DNA from: Leptolyngbya sp. FACHB-321
Lineage (GTDB): Bacteria > Cyanobacteriota > Cyanobacteriia > Leptolyngbyales > Leptolyngbyaceae
Direction of reading: 5' to 3'
DNA: 64,000 nt
Assembly: GCF_014695975.1 (NCBI RefSeq)
Contig: NZ_JACJPI010000040.1
Coordinates: 1 to 64,000, forward strand
Below the pieces are notes generated by a model. That model saw nothing but the letters and a program-made list of their open reading frames with translations. It was not told where the DNA came from and ran no database searches. The position numbers and the translations under genes were made by a program. Positions within the stretch are counted from its first letter, which is position 1. Each line of letters begins with the position of its first letter. Below are positions 35,754 through 46,767 of the stretch, piece by piece.

Positions 35754-38700
35754 ATGCAAAATGTAACCCTGGGTCTAGCATTGCTGTCCTCGTTGTTGGG
35801 TGCTGTTGCCACGATCGCACCCGCCCATGCCCTTGAATCAGACAGCCCTGTTCTAGCGAGTTCTGATACAGTCAGTTCCACACCAACGCTTGATGCAGCC
35901 AGTCCTGATCCGGATCATCGCAAACCAGCTAGCACTCCAGCCAATGACGCACCCAGTCACGATCAACTGCTGGCTCAAACGTCTCCGCCACCTGAACCAG
36001 CACCGACTCCGATCGCCCCGGTCGTCCGCATTCTGGCACCGCAGACAACGACAATTGGAGAACGATCGACCAACCTGATCGTGCAGTATCCAGCCACGAC
36101 GAAGGTGCAGGTCACGGTGAACCAAACGCCGATCGACCCTGCCATTCAAACCCAGATTCAGGCTGGTGCAGATGATGTTACGCAAGTCTGGTACGACATT
36201 CCGCTACGGTTTGGTGAGAATACGCTGACGGTACAACCGGAGGGTGGTACGCCAGTAAGTGTTGTGGTAACGGTAAAGGAAACAGCAGCCCGTCTGGAGT
36301 TTTTGCCGACCAGCGATCCGCGCGTTCCAGCTGATGGGCGATCGTCCGTCACGGTGGAAGGTCAGGTTGTAGACGAAGCCGGACAGGTGATTACTCAGGA
36401 TGTGATCGTCACGCTCACTGCCAGTGCAGGCAAGTTTGTCGGTGTTGATCAAGATACAGAGCGTTCTGGCTTTCAGGTGTTGGCGCGAGGCGGCAAATTT
36501 ACCGCACAGCTTCAGTCTAATTTGGCACCCCAAAAAGTTCGTATCCGGGCGGCTGTCGCTTTACAAGAGGCGAAACTGCTTCAACCGGACGGCTCCAACC
36601 GTCCCCTGCCACCGATCCAAAAGGCGAACGATGGGCGATCGCGGTCTGCCCCTGTCCTTAGCCCTGCGCCTCGGACACCACTGCCGGGTCGTTCTGCCCA
36701 ACTACCAGAACTCGAAGCCTATACGCAAGTTGAGTTCATTACCAATTTGCGCCCGTTCATTATGTCGGGTTCCATCAATTTGCGGCTGGGTGCGCCGGGA
36801 ACCGACTATTACGGCAGCTTCCGTGATTTTCTCAACCCCGATCGCCTGAATGACGGTTCGCCCCGGTTTGACTTTGGTGCCGCTGCCTTTGCTACAGGTC
36901 GCATTGGTGAATGGCTGTTTACGGGTGCATTCAATAGCCAGCGTCCGCTCAACCAAACGTGCGATGGCACCACTAACCTGTTTCGGAATACCCAGGCGTG
37001 CGATCAGGTCTATCCCGTTTACGGCGATAGCTCGACTACCGATTTTCTGGCTCCCTCGATCGACAGCCTGTATCTCAAGCTGGAGCGCACGTCTAAGGTG
37101 CCCCAAGCCGGATCAGACTTCTTTATGTGGGGCGATTACAGCACACCAGAACTGGCAACGGCATCGCAATACTACACGGCAACCAACCGCCAACTGCACG
37201 GCTTCAAGGCAAACTACAATCTGGGCAATTTCCAACTGACGGGCTTCTACGCCGACAATCTGGAGGGCTTCCAGCGCGATTCGCTTATCCCCAACGGCAC
37301 TAGTGGTTACTACTACCTCTCGCGGCGGTTAGTGAAGGCAGGCAGCGAACTGGTCTATCTGGAAACGGAGGAACTGGGTCGCCCCGGTACGCTGGTCGAT
37401 CGCAAGCAACTGTTTCAGGGGCAAGACTACGAGTTTGACTACGATCGCGGCTCACTACTGTTCCGTCGCCCGGTTCAGACGACTGAATTTGACCTGTTTG
37501 GACGGACGCTGGTACGCCGTATCGTAGTCACCTATCAGTATGAAGGGCTAGGGCAGGATACGAGCTTGTACGCTGGACGGGTGCAGTACAACTTTGCTCG
37601 TACGCCAGGGGCAGAAAGCTGGGCAGCAGCCAGCTACCTAAACGAAGACCAGGGCGGTAATACCTTTGCGCTGTTTGGCTTGGATGCGCTGATTCCCTTG
37701 GGCAAAGATGCCAGATTAATTGCAGAGTATGCCCGATCGACCAACGATTCCGTTTTTCGCGGCACTATTCGCGGCAGTGCCTATCGGGTAGAACTTAACG
37801 GCAAACTCTCACCGAGCATTTTGGCACGCGCTTATTATCGATCAGTCGAAGAGAACTTTGCCAACGATGCAACCTTTAGCTTTGCACCGGGGCAGACCAA
37901 CTACGGAGCAGAAGTGTCTGCCAAAGTAACACCCACAACCAGCTTGCTCTTTCAGGTTGATCGCGAAGTCAACTTTGGTATTGCTACAGCAGTACGCGGT
38001 TTCACGACCTCGACTGGTTTAACCGACCTGTTTAACCTCAGTCGAGACCCTCTTCCGGGTACGCGGGTCGATAACAGCTTGACCACCATTCGGCTGGGTG
38101 TGCTGCAAACGCTGGGCAAAGCAGAAGTGGGCGTTGATTTTGTGAATCGCACTCGCGACGATCGGATCGCTCCCGGTCTCTTAGATCAGGGCAGTAGCCA
38201 GTTAGTCTCTCGGCTGAACGTGCCGCTGGCAAAAACGCTCTTGTTTCGCGCCCAGAACGAAACCAACATTGCTACACCCGATCCGCTCTACCCCAATCGG
38301 ACAACAGTGGCGCTTGATTGGGCAGTGATGCAAGGTGTAACGATGCGGCTGGCACAACAGTTTCTCAGTGAAACAAGCGTCTACCGTACCAACTCCATCA
38401 CCAGCCTGGATACGATCGTCGATCAACGCCTGACGGAAAATACCACCTTCACTGGACGCTACTCCATCCTGACGGGTGTTAATGGGCTGACTAATCAGGG
38501 GGCGATCGGGCTGAATCACCGTATCAAAATCGCGCCTGGTCTACGGGCAAACCTTGGCTACGAGCGCATCTTTGGTGATATTTTCGCCTACACTGCCGCA
38601 GGACAACAGTTCGCCCAACCTGTTGCAGTGGGACAAAGCGCCGCCTCACTGGGCATTACAGGCGGTGACAGCTACAGCATTGGGCTGGAGTACACCGACA

Positions 38701-39506
38701 ACCCTAACTTCAAAGCAACGGGACGTTATGAATACCGCACCTCCAAAGCAGGCAACAACACTGTCATCTCTGCCGGAGCCGCTGGTAAACTATCGCCAGC
38801 ACTCACCGCACTTGCACGTTACGACCAGGGCAATTTTGCCAACCAACTGCTGGTCGGCTCTGGGTTAGGCGACACGATTAACCTCAAAGTGGGTCTGGCA
38901 TACCGCGACCCCAGCAGCGATAAGTTCAATGCGCTGATGCGCTACGAATATCGCCAAAACCCCGCCTATACGCCTGATACGCTTCTGTTTGGCAGCGGCA
39001 CGGGTTCGACAGTGAATCTGTTTGCGGCAGAAGCGATTTATGCACCTAACTACCGCTGGGAGTTTTACGGCAAATTTGCGTTGCGAAACACCAAATCCTA
39101 CCTGGCAAAAGATCTGCTGGGCACCAACTCCATTACCCTGGCGCAGTTCCGCACGAGCTATCGCTTTGGCTATCGCTGGGATGTCGCGGGCGAAGTGCGC
39201 TGGATTGGGCAACCTGCCAGCGGCTATCAAGAGGTCGGTTTTGTCGCAGAACTTGGGTACTACGTCACGCCTAATTTGCGCGTAGCAGCAGGCTACAGTT
39301 TTGGCGATGCTCAGGATCGGGACTTTGGCGATCGCGATCGGGGCGGCTTCTTCGTTGGTCTTAGCCTGAAGCTGGATCAGCTCTCTGACATCTTTGGCTT
39401 TAAGCGCAACATCGCCCCGCCGCAGCAACAGGAGTCGATCGTTAAACCCATAGCAGGCGCTTCCGTGGCTCCAGAAGCAACGCTCAATGGAGGGCAAGGT
39501 CAATGA
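35754..39506 (+). CDS. Giant outer-membrane beta-barrel protein with Ig-like domains (envelope cluster gene 2)
   Basis: 1250-residue exported protein. Signal peptide [16 protein letters not shown]...AHA, a Pro/Ser-rich linker with repeated acidic dipeptides, one or two Ig-like domains including an invasin/Big_1-type unit ([18 protein letters not shown]), then about 900 residues of alternating amphipathic strands (for example [39 protein letters not shown]) and a final strand [13 protein letters not shown]. This looks like a large outer-membrane barrel; no TonB box or plug domain is evident. I cannot assign transport or secretion function. ATG 35754 is one base after the previous stop; its own stop overlaps the next start (ATGA). 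Confidence 0.7.
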   Translation: MQNVTLGLALLSSLLGAVATIAPAHALESDSPVLASSDTVSSTPTLDAASPDPDHRKPASTPANDAPSHDQLLAQTSPPPEPAPTPIAPVVRILAPQTTTIGERSTNLIVQYPATTKVQVTVNQTPIDPAIQTQIQAGADDVTQVWYDIPLRFGENTLTVQPEGGTPVSVVVTVKETAARLEFLPTSDPRVPADGRSSVTVEGQVVDEAGQVITQDVIVTLTASAGKFVGVDQDTERSGFQVLARGGKFTAQLQSNLAPQKVRIRAAVALQEAKLLQPDGSNRPLPPIQKANDGRSRSAPVLSPAPRTPLPGRSAQLPELEAYTQVEFITNLRPFIMSGSINLRLGAPGTDYYGSFRDFLNPDRLNDGSPRFDFGAAAFATGRIGEWLFTGAFNSQRPLNQTCDGTTNLFRNTQACDQVYPVYGDSSTTDFLAPSIDSLYLKLERTSKVPQAGSDFFMWGDYSTPELATASQYYTATNRQLHGFKANYNLGNFQLTGFYADNLEGFQRDSLIPNGTSGYYYLSRRLVKAGSELVYLETEELGRPGTLVDRKQLFQGQDYEFDYDRGSLLFRRPVQTTEFDLFGRTLVRRIVVTYQYEGLGQDTSLYAGRVQYNFARTPGAESWAAASYLNEDQGGNTFALFGLDALIPLGKDARLIAEYARSTNDSVFRGTIRGSAYRVELNGKLSPSILARAYYRSVEENFANDATFSFAPGQTNYGAEVSAKVTPTTSLLFQVDREVNFGIATAVRGFTTSTGLTDLFNLSRDPLPGTRVDNSLTTIRLGVLQTLGKAEVGVDFVNRTRDDRIAPGLLDQGSSQLVSRLNVPLAKTLLFRAQNETNIATPDPLYPNRTTVALDWAVMQGVTMRLAQQFLSETSVYRTNSITSLDTIVDQRLTENTTFTGRYSILTGVNGLTNQGAIGLNHRIKIAPGLRANLGYERIFGDIFAYTAAGQQFAQPVAVGQSAASLGITGGDSYSIGLEYTDNPNFKATGRYEYRTSKAGNNTVISAGAAGKLSPALTALARYDQGNFANQLLVGSGLGDTINLKVGLAYRDPSSDKFNALMRYEYRQNPAYTPDTLLFGSGTGSTVNLFAAEAIYAPNYRWEFYGKFALRNTKSYLAKDLLGTNSITLAQFRTSYRFGYRWDVAGEVRWIGQPASGYQEVGFVAELGYYVTPNLRVAAGYSFGDAQDRDFGDRDRGGFFVGLSLKLDQLSDIFGFKRNIAPPQQQESIVKPIAGASVAPEATLNGGQGQ

Positions 39507-41782
39507 GCAAACTGTATCAGGGTGGTATGAATCAGCGGGCAGAAGGCAAAGGGCAGAAGGCAGAAGGCAGAAGGCAGAAGGCAGAAGACAAAGGGCAAAA
39601 GGCAAAAGGCAGAAGGCTCTATCAGGTGCCGCTTTTGCTGATGGTTCTGAGTGTTTTTGCAAGCGGTGTTGGGGTAGCGCAGACAGCAGATACAACGGCA
39701 GCGCAAGTTCTACGGGTGACGGTGAACAGTAACCAGGATGGAGCCGTGCAAGCAGATGAGGGCTTGACGCTGCGGGAGGCGATCGCGATCGTCAACGGCA
39801 CATTACCCCTCGATCGCCTGTCGCCTGCTGAACAAGGGCAGGTAGAACCGCTTACAGGTAATGCGTCATCGCAGATTGCCTTCCAACTGCCAGAGGGGCA
39901 AACGACCATTCGCCTTGTGGATGTGTTGCCTGCACTCCAGCGTAATGGGTTGCTGCTTGACGGCACCACGCAACCCGGCTATCAGGCTGAGCGATCGACG
40001 ATTAATGAACTGCCAATGCCCGTTCCTGTAGTTGCGATCGCCCCAGCAGAGGGCAAAGAAGTTTTTCGGGGGCTAACCGTTGCCGCTGACAACATTACCA
40101 TTCGCGGCTTGAGTCTTTATGGCTTCACCTCGACTCACCGCGAGACAGCCAGCACGCCTCCTGCGGATATTTTCATCACCCATCGCTTGCCCCCACCCGA
40201 CATCAGCAAACAGCGAACCCCTGCTAACTTTGCGCCGTATTACAAAGATGATGTGCCTGCGCAGAATGTGGTGATTGAGAACAATTGGCTGGGCATTCCA
40301 CCTTTGTCTGGAGAGTCGGGAGTCGGGAGTCAGGCGTCGGGAGCGACTCAAACGCCCCGCTCTGCCTTTGGTGTGTCAGTGTTCAATGGCGTTAATACCA
40401 CCATCCGCCGTAACTGGATTGCAGATCACGACGGCAGCGCCATCATTACCTCAGTGAACGCACAAAATTTACAAGTCAGCGAGAACGTGCTTATTGGCAA
40501 TGGCGTAGCAGGGATGCCAGATGCGATTCGGCTGGAAGGTGCCGTCAACCAGTCGCAGATTACAGGCAATCTCATCTGTGCAAATGATGGCAGCGGTGTG
40601 TATCTCTTTAAACCCAGCGGTGCTGTGCAGATTAAAGACAACCAGATCATATACAACGGCAGGCGTTTGCGACGTGCAGCCATTTACCTGATGGGCAGTA
40701 ATCATCAGGTGACGGGCAACCAGATTCGCTATCAGACGGGTCCCGGTGTCGTGGTCGCTGCTTATCCCACCAGTCGCCAGAATCAGATTGAGACGAATCG
40801 GTTCTCCAATCTAGAAGGGTTGAGCATTGATCTAGTCACGCGGCAGGGCACAGGCGGATCGCAGTACGCTGATCCAGTGGTGGAGTCAGGAACGGATGTG
40901 TCCGACTATCAGCGCGGCGATGGTGTCAACCCTCAGCGAGATACGTCTAATCGCCGCAAAGAAACCGGTAATGAGGCGATCGATGCGCCACGCTTTGCTA
41001 GCAAAGAGTTTTTTACGCTGGATGCAGCCGCTGCAAAACCATCGGTGCAGGTTTTTGGCAAGGCAGACCCCGGCTCCAAAATTGAGCTTTACCAGGTGTC
41101 CGGCAAGGATGATGGGTATGGCCCGTTGAGTGAATCGATCGCCACAACCGAAACTGACGCAAACGGCAACTTTAGCACCACAATCGCTGCTTCTGTGGGT
41201 GAGCAGATTAGTGCGATCGCCATTGACCCCCGCTACGGCTCCTCTGAGCCTGCCCGTCTTGCCGTTGTGCGTGCGATCGCTCCTGCTGCGTCTCCCGTGC
41301 CCGCTCCTCAATCCCCTACGTCACCGCCCCGCTGTACGACCCCCGTTGCTCAACAGCCGCCCCCCCAGCCAGAACCACCACCGGACGTTGTGCGGCTCAC
41401 GGTGCCCAAAAACATTCACTTTGCGCTCGACAAATCCACTATCAGCGCTGCAACAGCTAGAGTACTCGATCGCATTGCTCAAGTCCTGGTCGAGAACCCG
41501 TACATTCTCGTGACGATTGAAGGGCATACTGACCCCCGTGCTACCGATACCTATAACTTGGCGTTGGGTGAACGACGAGCCATTGCGGCGCGTAACTATC
41601 TGCTGCGGCGTGGCATTGCACCCGAGCGCCTGACTATTCGATCGTTGGGCGAGCGCCAGCGGGTTGCTCCTGGCAGTACTCGACTGGATTATGCCCGCGA
41701 TCGACGCGCTGAATTTATCTACCGCGATGTCAGAGATATTGAAGTAATCATCCAGGAACAAGATTTGCAGATCGAACCCTGA
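39503..41782 (+). CDS. Beta-helix / OmpA-domain surface protein with repeat insert in its signal peptide (envelope cluster gene 3)
   Basis: 759 residues. The ATG overlaps the previous stop (ATGA), so translation is coupled. The N-terminus contains a 35-residue Lys/Glu/Arg/Gln-rich repeat ([16 protein letters not shown]) before the hydrophobic signal core [19 protein letters not shown]. The mature protein has a CSLREA-like start ([13 protein letters not shown]), right-handed beta-helix repeats (about 190-460: [20 protein letters not shown]), a carboxypeptidase-regulatory-like unit (about 520-600) and a C-terminal OmpA domain ([33 protein letters not shown]) that binds peptidoglycan. It would tie the barrel/DUF11 proteins to the wall. 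Confidence 0.85.
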   Translation: MSKLYQGGMNQRAEGKGQKAEGRRQKAEDKGQKAKGRRLYQVPLLLMVLSVFASGVGVAQTADTTAAQVLRVTVNSNQDGAVQADEGLTLREAIAIVNGTLPLDRLSPAEQGQVEPLTGNASSQIAFQLPEGQTTIRLVDVLPALQRNGLLLDGTTQPGYQAERSTINELPMPVPVVAIAPAEGKEVFRGLTVAADNITIRGLSLYGFTSTHRETASTPPADIFITHRLPPPDISKQRTPANFAPYYKDDVPAQNVVIENNWLGIPPLSGESGVGSQASGATQTPRSAFGVSVFNGVNTTIRRNWIADHDGSAIITSVNAQNLQVSENVLIGNGVAGMPDAIRLEGAVNQSQITGNLICANDGSGVYLFKPSGAVQIKDNQIIYNGRRLRRAAIYLMGSNHQVTGNQIRYQTGPGVVVAAYPTSRQNQIETNRFSNLEGLSIDLVTRQGTGGSQYADPVVESGTDVSDYQRGDGVNPQRDTSNRRKETGNEAIDAPRFASKEFFTLDAAAAKPSVQVFGKADPGSKIELYQVSGKDDGYGPLSESIATTETDANGNFSTTIAASVGEQISAIAIDPRYGSSEPARLAVVRAIAPAASPVPAPQSPTSPPRCTTPVAQQPPPQPEPPPDVVRLTVPKNIHFALDKSTISAATARVLDRIAQVLVENPYILVTIEGHTDPRATDTYNLALGERRAIAARNYLLRRGIAPERLTIRSLGERQRVAPGSTRLDYARDRRAEFIYRDVRDIEVIIQEQDLQIEP
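39522..39626 (+). repeat. In-frame repeat insert (105 bp) with duplicated flank
   Basis: The segment of 15 heptad lengths (GGCAGAA, GGCAAAG units) is flanked by CTGTATCAGG (39512-39521) and CTCTATCAGG (39617-39626), exactly 105 bases apart. Removing one flank plus the insert restores [17 protein letters not shown], a normal signal peptide. Confidence 0.8.
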
Positions 41783-41852
41783 GCCGATTACACCCTCAGT
41801 TGAAGTGCGATCGTGTTAACCCCATTCGAGTATTTTTCCTGTGTGAGGCTTG

Positions 41853-43712
41853 ATGAACCGTCCCCTAAAGAAAATTTTTGCTCTATCATCTGTCAGCCTG
41901 CTACTGGGCTCACAAGCGTTCTTGCCCACACTGCCAGCCCACGCACAATCGGCTGTTGGTCCCAATGGCTGTCCCGCAGGCACCCGCGAAGGGCAGCTCA
42001 ATTTAATTAACAACGGCACCTTTACTGCTTCCCCTGGTGTCGTCGGTCCCCTTCCTCCTAATAATCCGGCTGGCTTTACTAGCAGTACGCCGTATCGCGG
42101 TGACGGAGTGTATCCCAGCGACAACGTAGGAGGGCTTTCCATTCAAAATGGACCGCTGACCGATCCAGCAACGCCTAGTGGGATTGTGAGTGGTCGTGGT
42201 GTTACGGCAGCAGAAGCGAGTCGGGCAGGTCTTGGCAATACTCCTATTAATACCTATCTCTATTCCAACCCCAATGCGAATGCAACCACGCCTGGGGTAC
42301 CACAGTCAGCCTTTCCGAATCCAGTGGTTTGGCGACAGACCTTAACAACGCTACGCCCCAACACTACCTACAACTTCAAGGGGTTGTTCTTTAACCTGCT
42401 GGTAAATGTAGGACCACCAGGTAGTAACGGGGTGCCGCCAGAGATCCGCTTGCAGGTTAGTTCACCTGTAGACCCAACCGGCTTTATCCAGCCCACAACG
42501 CAGTTAAGAGTAGGCGATCCAGCTCAGGCTGTGCCAGGGTTTGAGGAGCTTCCCAATGTGCGACAGTCATGGATTCCCACTCAATTTGCCTTTACAACGG
42601 GTGCAACACCAAATCCAACGACGTTTCAAATTCTTGACGAGGCAAACGATACTTTTGGTGATGACTTTGGTTTTACCGCGCTAGGCGTGCGGGAATGCCT
42701 TCCCACGCTGGGTGTTTCCAAAAGTGTGGGAACTCCGGTGCTAAACGCTAACGGTACATATACCATTCCCTATACGGTGCTGGTGCGTAACTTTGCACCT
42801 GTTGGGCAGTCATCGTTTGACATCACTAATTTGCAGTTGACCGACAATCTGGCGCAAACATTTGCCAATGCAACACTTAATGGCGTTACGAGCATTCAAA
42901 GCCCAACGTTGACAGTAAACACTGCATTTAACGGCAGCAGCAACCAAAATCTTTTACAGGGCACAGATACGCTGCCCTCAGGCACCACTGCAACGATTAC
43001 CTTTAGCGTTAATGTTACGCCTGGTACAGGAGCTAACGGTTTAGGTCCGTTCCCTAATACCACGACTGTAGCGGCAATCAGTCAGGGCGGTTCTCCACTC
43101 AGCGATCAGTCTAACGACGGTGCTAATGCCGATCCAGATGGAGATGGCAACCCAAACAACAACAACACACCAACTGTTGTTTCGCTGTCTCCAACTTCTG
43201 GTGGTGGTGGTAGCGGTGCCTTTCGCCTAGTGAAACGGATCACGAATGTAACTCGTAATGGCACATCATTAAGCGGCATCAATTTTGGCACCTTTATTGA
43301 TGCGCCTGGGGATGTTGATAATACGCCTGGGTTCACACAGCTTCAGCCAGGCGGCGCACCGATCGGGCAGATCAACCTTGATCCCGCATCCATTAAGCTC
43401 CAGAGTGGCGATGATGTGGAATATACGGTCTACTACCTGTCTGACGGTACGGCTCCGGCGATCGGCGTGAGTCTCTGCGACCCAATTCCCTTAAGCACAA
43501 CGCTCATTGCCAATACCACGCAGGTGCAGCGCAATAACGGCGCGATCGCGGCTGGCGGTACTGTCTTCGCGCCATTGGCACCCCTGCCGGTTGGCAACTC
43601 CTGTACGGATGCCAGCAACCAGAATGGGACAGTCATTTTTGACCTGGGCGACATTCCTAACACCGTCGGCAATAACTTTGGCTTCGTGCGCTTCCGGGTC
43701 AGAGTCAATTAA
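41853..43712 (+). CDS. Secreted DUF11-domain surface protein (envelope cluster gene 4)
   Basis: 619-residue exported protein: signal peptide MNRPLKKIFALSSVSLLLGS...AHAQ, an N-terminal beta-rich domain (about 40-275), a DUF11 unit (about 290-430: GTYTIPYTVLVRNFAPVGQS, LTDNLAQTFANATL), an Asp/Asn-rich spacer with calcium-site character (ADPDGDGNPNNNN), and a second DUF11-like unit (about 450-619). No wall-anchoring motif or membrane tail. It is 70 bases after gene 3 on the same strand. The likely role is an extracellular subunit displayed with the barrel and OmpA proteins. ATG 41853 follows GTGAGG. Confidence 0.75.
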   Translation: MNRPLKKIFALSSVSLLLGSQAFLPTLPAHAQSAVGPNGCPAGTREGQLNLINNGTFTASPGVVGPLPPNNPAGFTSSTPYRGDGVYPSDNVGGLSIQNGPLTDPATPSGIVSGRGVTAAEASRAGLGNTPINTYLYSNPNANATTPGVPQSAFPNPVVWRQTLTTLRPNTTYNFKGLFFNLLVNVGPPGSNGVPPEIRLQVSSPVDPTGFIQPTTQLRVGDPAQAVPGFEELPNVRQSWIPTQFAFTTGATPNPTTFQILDEANDTFGDDFGFTALGVRECLPTLGVSKSVGTPVLNANGTYTIPYTVLVRNFAPVGQSSFDITNLQLTDNLAQTFANATLNGVTSIQSPTLTVNTAFNGSSNQNLLQGTDTLPSGTTATITFSVNVTPGTGANGLGPFPNTTTVAAISQGGSPLSDQSNDGANADPDGDGNPNNNNTPTVVSLSPTSGGGGSGAFRLVKRITNVTRNGTSLSGINFGTFIDAPGDVDNTPGFTQLQPGGAPIGQINLDPASIKLQSGDDVEYTVYYLSDGTAPAIGVSLCDPIPLSTTLIANTTQVQRNNGAIAAGGTVFAPLAPLPVGNSCTDASNQNGTVIFDLGDIPNTVGNNFGFVRFRVRVN

Positions 43713-43871
43713 TAGTTGGTTGTTAGTGTTTTAAGGTTTGATAGCCGTGTAGAGTGCTGTATAGGCTTCGCTATCAAAGAAAAGCTTCAGCGTAACGCAC
43801 TGTCTCTTTGGGCTAACCCAATGAGTCAATGCATGTCAACACTGATGTCTAAAAACTAAAAACTTCCCAGC

Positions 43872-44459
43872 GTGTCCTACCGCTATCTGCTCTTTCATAA
43901 ACCCTATGATGTGCTGTGTCAGTTTACTGATGATGGCTCGAATGGCGTGCGGCGTACCCTCAAAGACTACATTCCTGTAGCAGGTGTTTATCCGGTTGGG
44001 CGGCTCGATCGCGATAGTGAAGGCTTGGTGTTGTTGACCAATCATGGCTCACTACAACATCGCCTCAGCGATCCCAAATTTCGGCACCCGCGTACCTATT
44101 GGGTGCAGGTTGAACGTCTGCCCGATGACGCGGCTCTTAAACAACTGCGGCAGGGTGTGCTCATTCAGGGCATCAAAACCCGTCCTGCGATTGTCACCTT
44201 GCTAACCGAAGAACCGACTCTACCACCACGTGACCCACCCGTTCGGTTTCGTAAAACAGTGCCGACTGCCTGGCTAGAGCTAACGCTGACCGAAGGTCGT
44301 AATCGACAGGTACGACGCATGACAGCGGCGGTCAATTTTCCCACACTGCGACTAGTGCGGGTGGCGATCGCCCACCTTCAACTCGACGGGCTTGCCCCCG
44401 GACAATGGCGCGATCTCACGTCCGCAGAACTCCGCCCACTGGAAGCCCTTTGTCAGTAG
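43872..44459 (+). CDS. rluE: 23S rRNA pseudouridine synthase (RluE/RsuA family)
   Basis: 195-residue single-domain pseudouridine synthase. Catalytic Asp lies in [18 protein letters not shown]; the start [17 protein letters not shown] and the end [15 protein letters not shown] are family signatures. It lacks an S4 domain, as in RluE, which modifies U2457 of 23S rRNA; target assignment is by that likeness. It starts at GTG 43872. map follows after 11 bases, so the two are probably one transcript. Confidence 0.88.
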   Translation: MSYRYLLFHKPYDVLCQFTDDGSNGVRRTLKDYIPVAGVYPVGRLDRDSEGLVLLTNHGSLQHRLSDPKFRHPRTYWVQVERLPDDAALKQLRQGVLIQGIKTRPAIVTLLTEEPTLPPRDPPVRFRKTVPTAWLELTLTEGRNRQVRRMTAAVNFPTLRLVRVAIAHLQLDGLAPGQWRDLTSAELRPLEALCQ

Positions 44460-44470
44460 AATAGAAACCT

Positions 44471-45256
44471 ATGGAACGCGAAGTAATTACTCTCCTGTCC
44501 CCACGAGAGATCGATAAAATGCGTCAGGCGGGACACCTGGCAGCACAACTACTGCATCACCTTTCGTCGCTGGTGCAGCCTGGTGTAAGCACTCTTGCAC
44601 TTAATGACGAAGCCGAACGCTGGACGCAGGCGCATGGTGCAAAAAGTGCCCCATTAGGCTACAAAGGTTTCCCAAAATCCATTTGTACCAGCGTGAACGA
44701 AGTGGTTTGCCACGGCATTCCCAACGCCAAGCAACTTTTGAAAGATGGCGACATCGTTAATATTGACGTGACGGTAATTTTGGATGGCTATCACGGCGAT
44801 ACCTCCAAGATGTTTTTTGTGGGAGAACCATCGCCGATCGCCCGTAAGCTAGTCGAAGTTACCGATGAATGCCGACGACGCGGTATTGCAGCCGTGAAAC
44901 CTGGTGCCAAGATTGGCGATATTGGCGCTGCCATTCAAGAGTATGCCGAAGGGCAAGGCTTCTCGGTCGTACAAGATTTTGTAGGGCATGGCATCAGCCG
45001 AGTGTTCCACACTGCACCTCAGATTCCGCATTATGGCAAAGCCGGTACTGGCAAAAAGCTAAGACCCGGCATGGTGTTTACCATCGAGCCGATGATTAAT
45101 GAAGGCACTTGGGAAGTCGAAGTTCTTGCTGATAAGTGGACGGCTGTCACACTCGATCGCAAGCTCTCTGCTCAATGCGAACACACGATCGCCGTTACCG
45201 AAACAGGCGTGGAGATCCTCACTCCCTATCCCGGCGAAGAGACTTCAGAAGCATAG
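44471..45256 (+). CDS. map: Methionine aminopeptidase, type I
   Basis: 261-residue metalloprotease that removes N-terminal Met after deformylation (def is 30 kb away in this window). Metal ligands are in IVNIDVTVILDGYHGDTS (Asp pair), GHGISRVFHTAPQIPHYG (His), FTIEPMINEG (Glu) and QCEHTIAVTE (Glu). No N-terminal zinc-finger extension. Start ATG 44471. Confidence 0.96.
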   Translation: MEREVITLLSPREIDKMRQAGHLAAQLLHHLSSLVQPGVSTLALNDEAERWTQAHGAKSAPLGYKGFPKSICTSVNEVVCHGIPNAKQLLKDGDIVNIDVTVILDGYHGDTSKMFFVGEPSPIARKLVEVTDECRRRGIAAVKPGAKIGDIGAAIQEYAEGQGFSVVQDFVGHGISRVFHTAPQIPHYGKAGTGKKLRPGMVFTIEPMINEGTWEVEVLADKWTAVTLDRKLSAQCEHTIAVTETGVEILTPYPGEETSEA

Positions 45257-45517
45257 TTAACTGTATGAAGCTGTCGCAACACTGGTAGAAATAACTGAGA
45301 TGCACTGAGTTGGGCTGATGGTCAAAGTGACAATTGATCAGATTTAACGCGATCCCTGAAAGATCTACAGCAAGTAGACGCTGGTTATTGTTCGATCTAA
45401 GACACCGATCGCGGAACTCAGGCTAATCGCCATAGCTAAACAACTTTGCCTCTCTGGTTTATGTGCAGGCGAGTTTACCTTCCAGATGATTTCGATGCGC
45501 CTTTAAAGGAGTTTTGA

Positions 45518-46159
45518 GTGCCATCAACCCGACTTGTACAGCAAATGCAATTCGTGATTGAGATCGATAAACTCAAGCAAGTGCTGCGGCAGACGTTGCT
45601 GACCGATGGTTCCCGACGCGAAAACAGTGCTGAGCACTCCTGGCACATTGCGCTAATGGCGATCGTTCTGACAGAATATGCTCCGGCTCCCCTCGATCTG
45701 CTGCACGTTATTAAACTATTGCTGCTGCACGATCTGGTCGAAATTGATGCGGGCGATACCTTCTGCTACGACAATAAGGGCAACCAGAGCAAAGTCGATC
45801 GAGAAACTCAAGCAGCCGATCGCCTGTTTGGTTTATTGCCGCTCGATCAGAGCAGTGAGTTTCGCGCTTTATGGGATGAGTTTGAAGCACAGGAAACGCC
45901 TGCGGCTAAATTTGCGGCTGCCCTTGATCGCCTTCAGCCCATTCTTAACAACCAGCAAACGGGTGGCTATAGCTGGAAACTGCATGGCATCACGAGCGAT
46001 CGCGTCTTGCAGCGCATGGCTCCTGTTCAAACAGGTGCACCAGAGTTATGGTCTGTAGTGCAGCAGGTAATCGAGGACTGCATCGCTGCTGGCTACCTAA
46101 AAGAACCCGCGTCGGAAGAAGAAGTCGCGATCGGTAATCTGGATTCGCCCGTAGCCTAA
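45518..46159 (+). CDS. HD-domain hydrolase (YfbR-like)
   Basis: 213-residue HD-family phosphohydrolase: RRENSAEHSWHIALMAIV supplies one metal His, LLLLHDLVEIDAGDTF the HD doublet, and DRETQAADRLFGLLP a later acidic patch. Relatives include 5'-nucleotidases such as YfbR. It starts at GTG 45518 with a perfect AAAGGAG nine bases upstream. Its last 63 bases overlap the end of the convergent DUF2808 gene. Confidence 0.85.
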   Translation: MPSTRLVQQMQFVIEIDKLKQVLRQTLLTDGSRRENSAEHSWHIALMAIVLTEYAPAPLDLLHVIKLLLLHDLVEIDAGDTFCYDNKGNQSKVDRETQAADRLFGLLPLDQSSEFRALWDEFEAQETPAAKFAAALDRLQPILNNQQTGGYSWKLHGITSDRVLQRMAPVQTGAPELWSVVQQVIEDCIAAGYLKEPASEEEVAIGNLDSPVA

Positions 46160-46663
46160 AAACTGACCGTACGGCTGCTCCCCCGTGGGAAATGCCGTCA
46201 CGCCATACAGGTAAACACCACCCACGTCGGGGTTGCGCGTAGCGTACAGCCCAATCCTAACCTGGCTACCTGGTTCAATTGGTGGATTAAACGTCACAGT
46301 AATAGCACGTGTTTTGGGATCTTCAGTTACGTCCTGGATTGAAAGTCTCGCTTGGCGATCGCCCAGTTTGCCTACTGCTTCTGTTTGCCGGACATCAAAG
46401 CGGGCACGAGAGGGTGCGGCTTCAGGTGCAATCATAACCCGTTGTAAGGACTCCCCCGCATTCTCAGGCACGGTCAGCGTAAAGTAGTAGGTCGAACCCC
46501 AAGAGTAAGCTGTCTTTTGCGTTGCCGTTGCACCCTCAAACCGTGGTGGTTGCACAAAATATGTTTTGCCATTTGCTAACTGCACCGCCTGCATCGGTAA
46601 GCCGATACCACCGCTTGCTGCTAGCACTAAGACTGCACTTAAGCACAATTTACCGATTTTCAT
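46097..46663 (-). CDS. DUF2808 protein, paralogue 1
   Basis: 188-residue exported protein: signal peptide MKIGKLCLSAVLVLAASGGIGL, then the DUF2808 core (YFVQPPRFEGATATQKTAYSWG, YYFTLTVPENAGESLQRV, GVYLYGVTAFPTGEQPYGQFLGYGRI). Function of DUF2808 is unknown; the proteins are periplasmic or surface-exposed in cyanobacteria. The tail ITDRDFFFRRGFF is longer and more basic than in paralogue 2 and is encoded opposite the end of the HD gene. Confidence 0.88.
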   Translation of the reverse strand: MKIGKLCLSAVLVLAASGGIGLPMQAVQLANGKTYFVQPPRFEGATATQKTAYSWGSTYYFTLTVPENAGESLQRVMIAPEAAPSRARFDVRQTEAVGKLGDRQARLSIQDVTEDPKTRAITVTFNPPIEPGSQVRIGLYATRNPDVGGVYLYGVTAFPTGEQPYGQFLGYGRIQITDRDFFFRRGFF

Positions 46664-46767
46664 CTCATCTTCTTATCTTGATACTAGGTAGCAATCTCTA
46701 CATCTACAGCCTATCCGTATGCCTGCACACTGCCTAGCGATCGCATCCATCTGCCCTGGCGGAATCA

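Noticed and set aside
38865-39706. Minus-strand ORFs with [14 protein letters not shown]
   Set aside because: Same heptad artefact, antisense to the barrel and OmpA genes.
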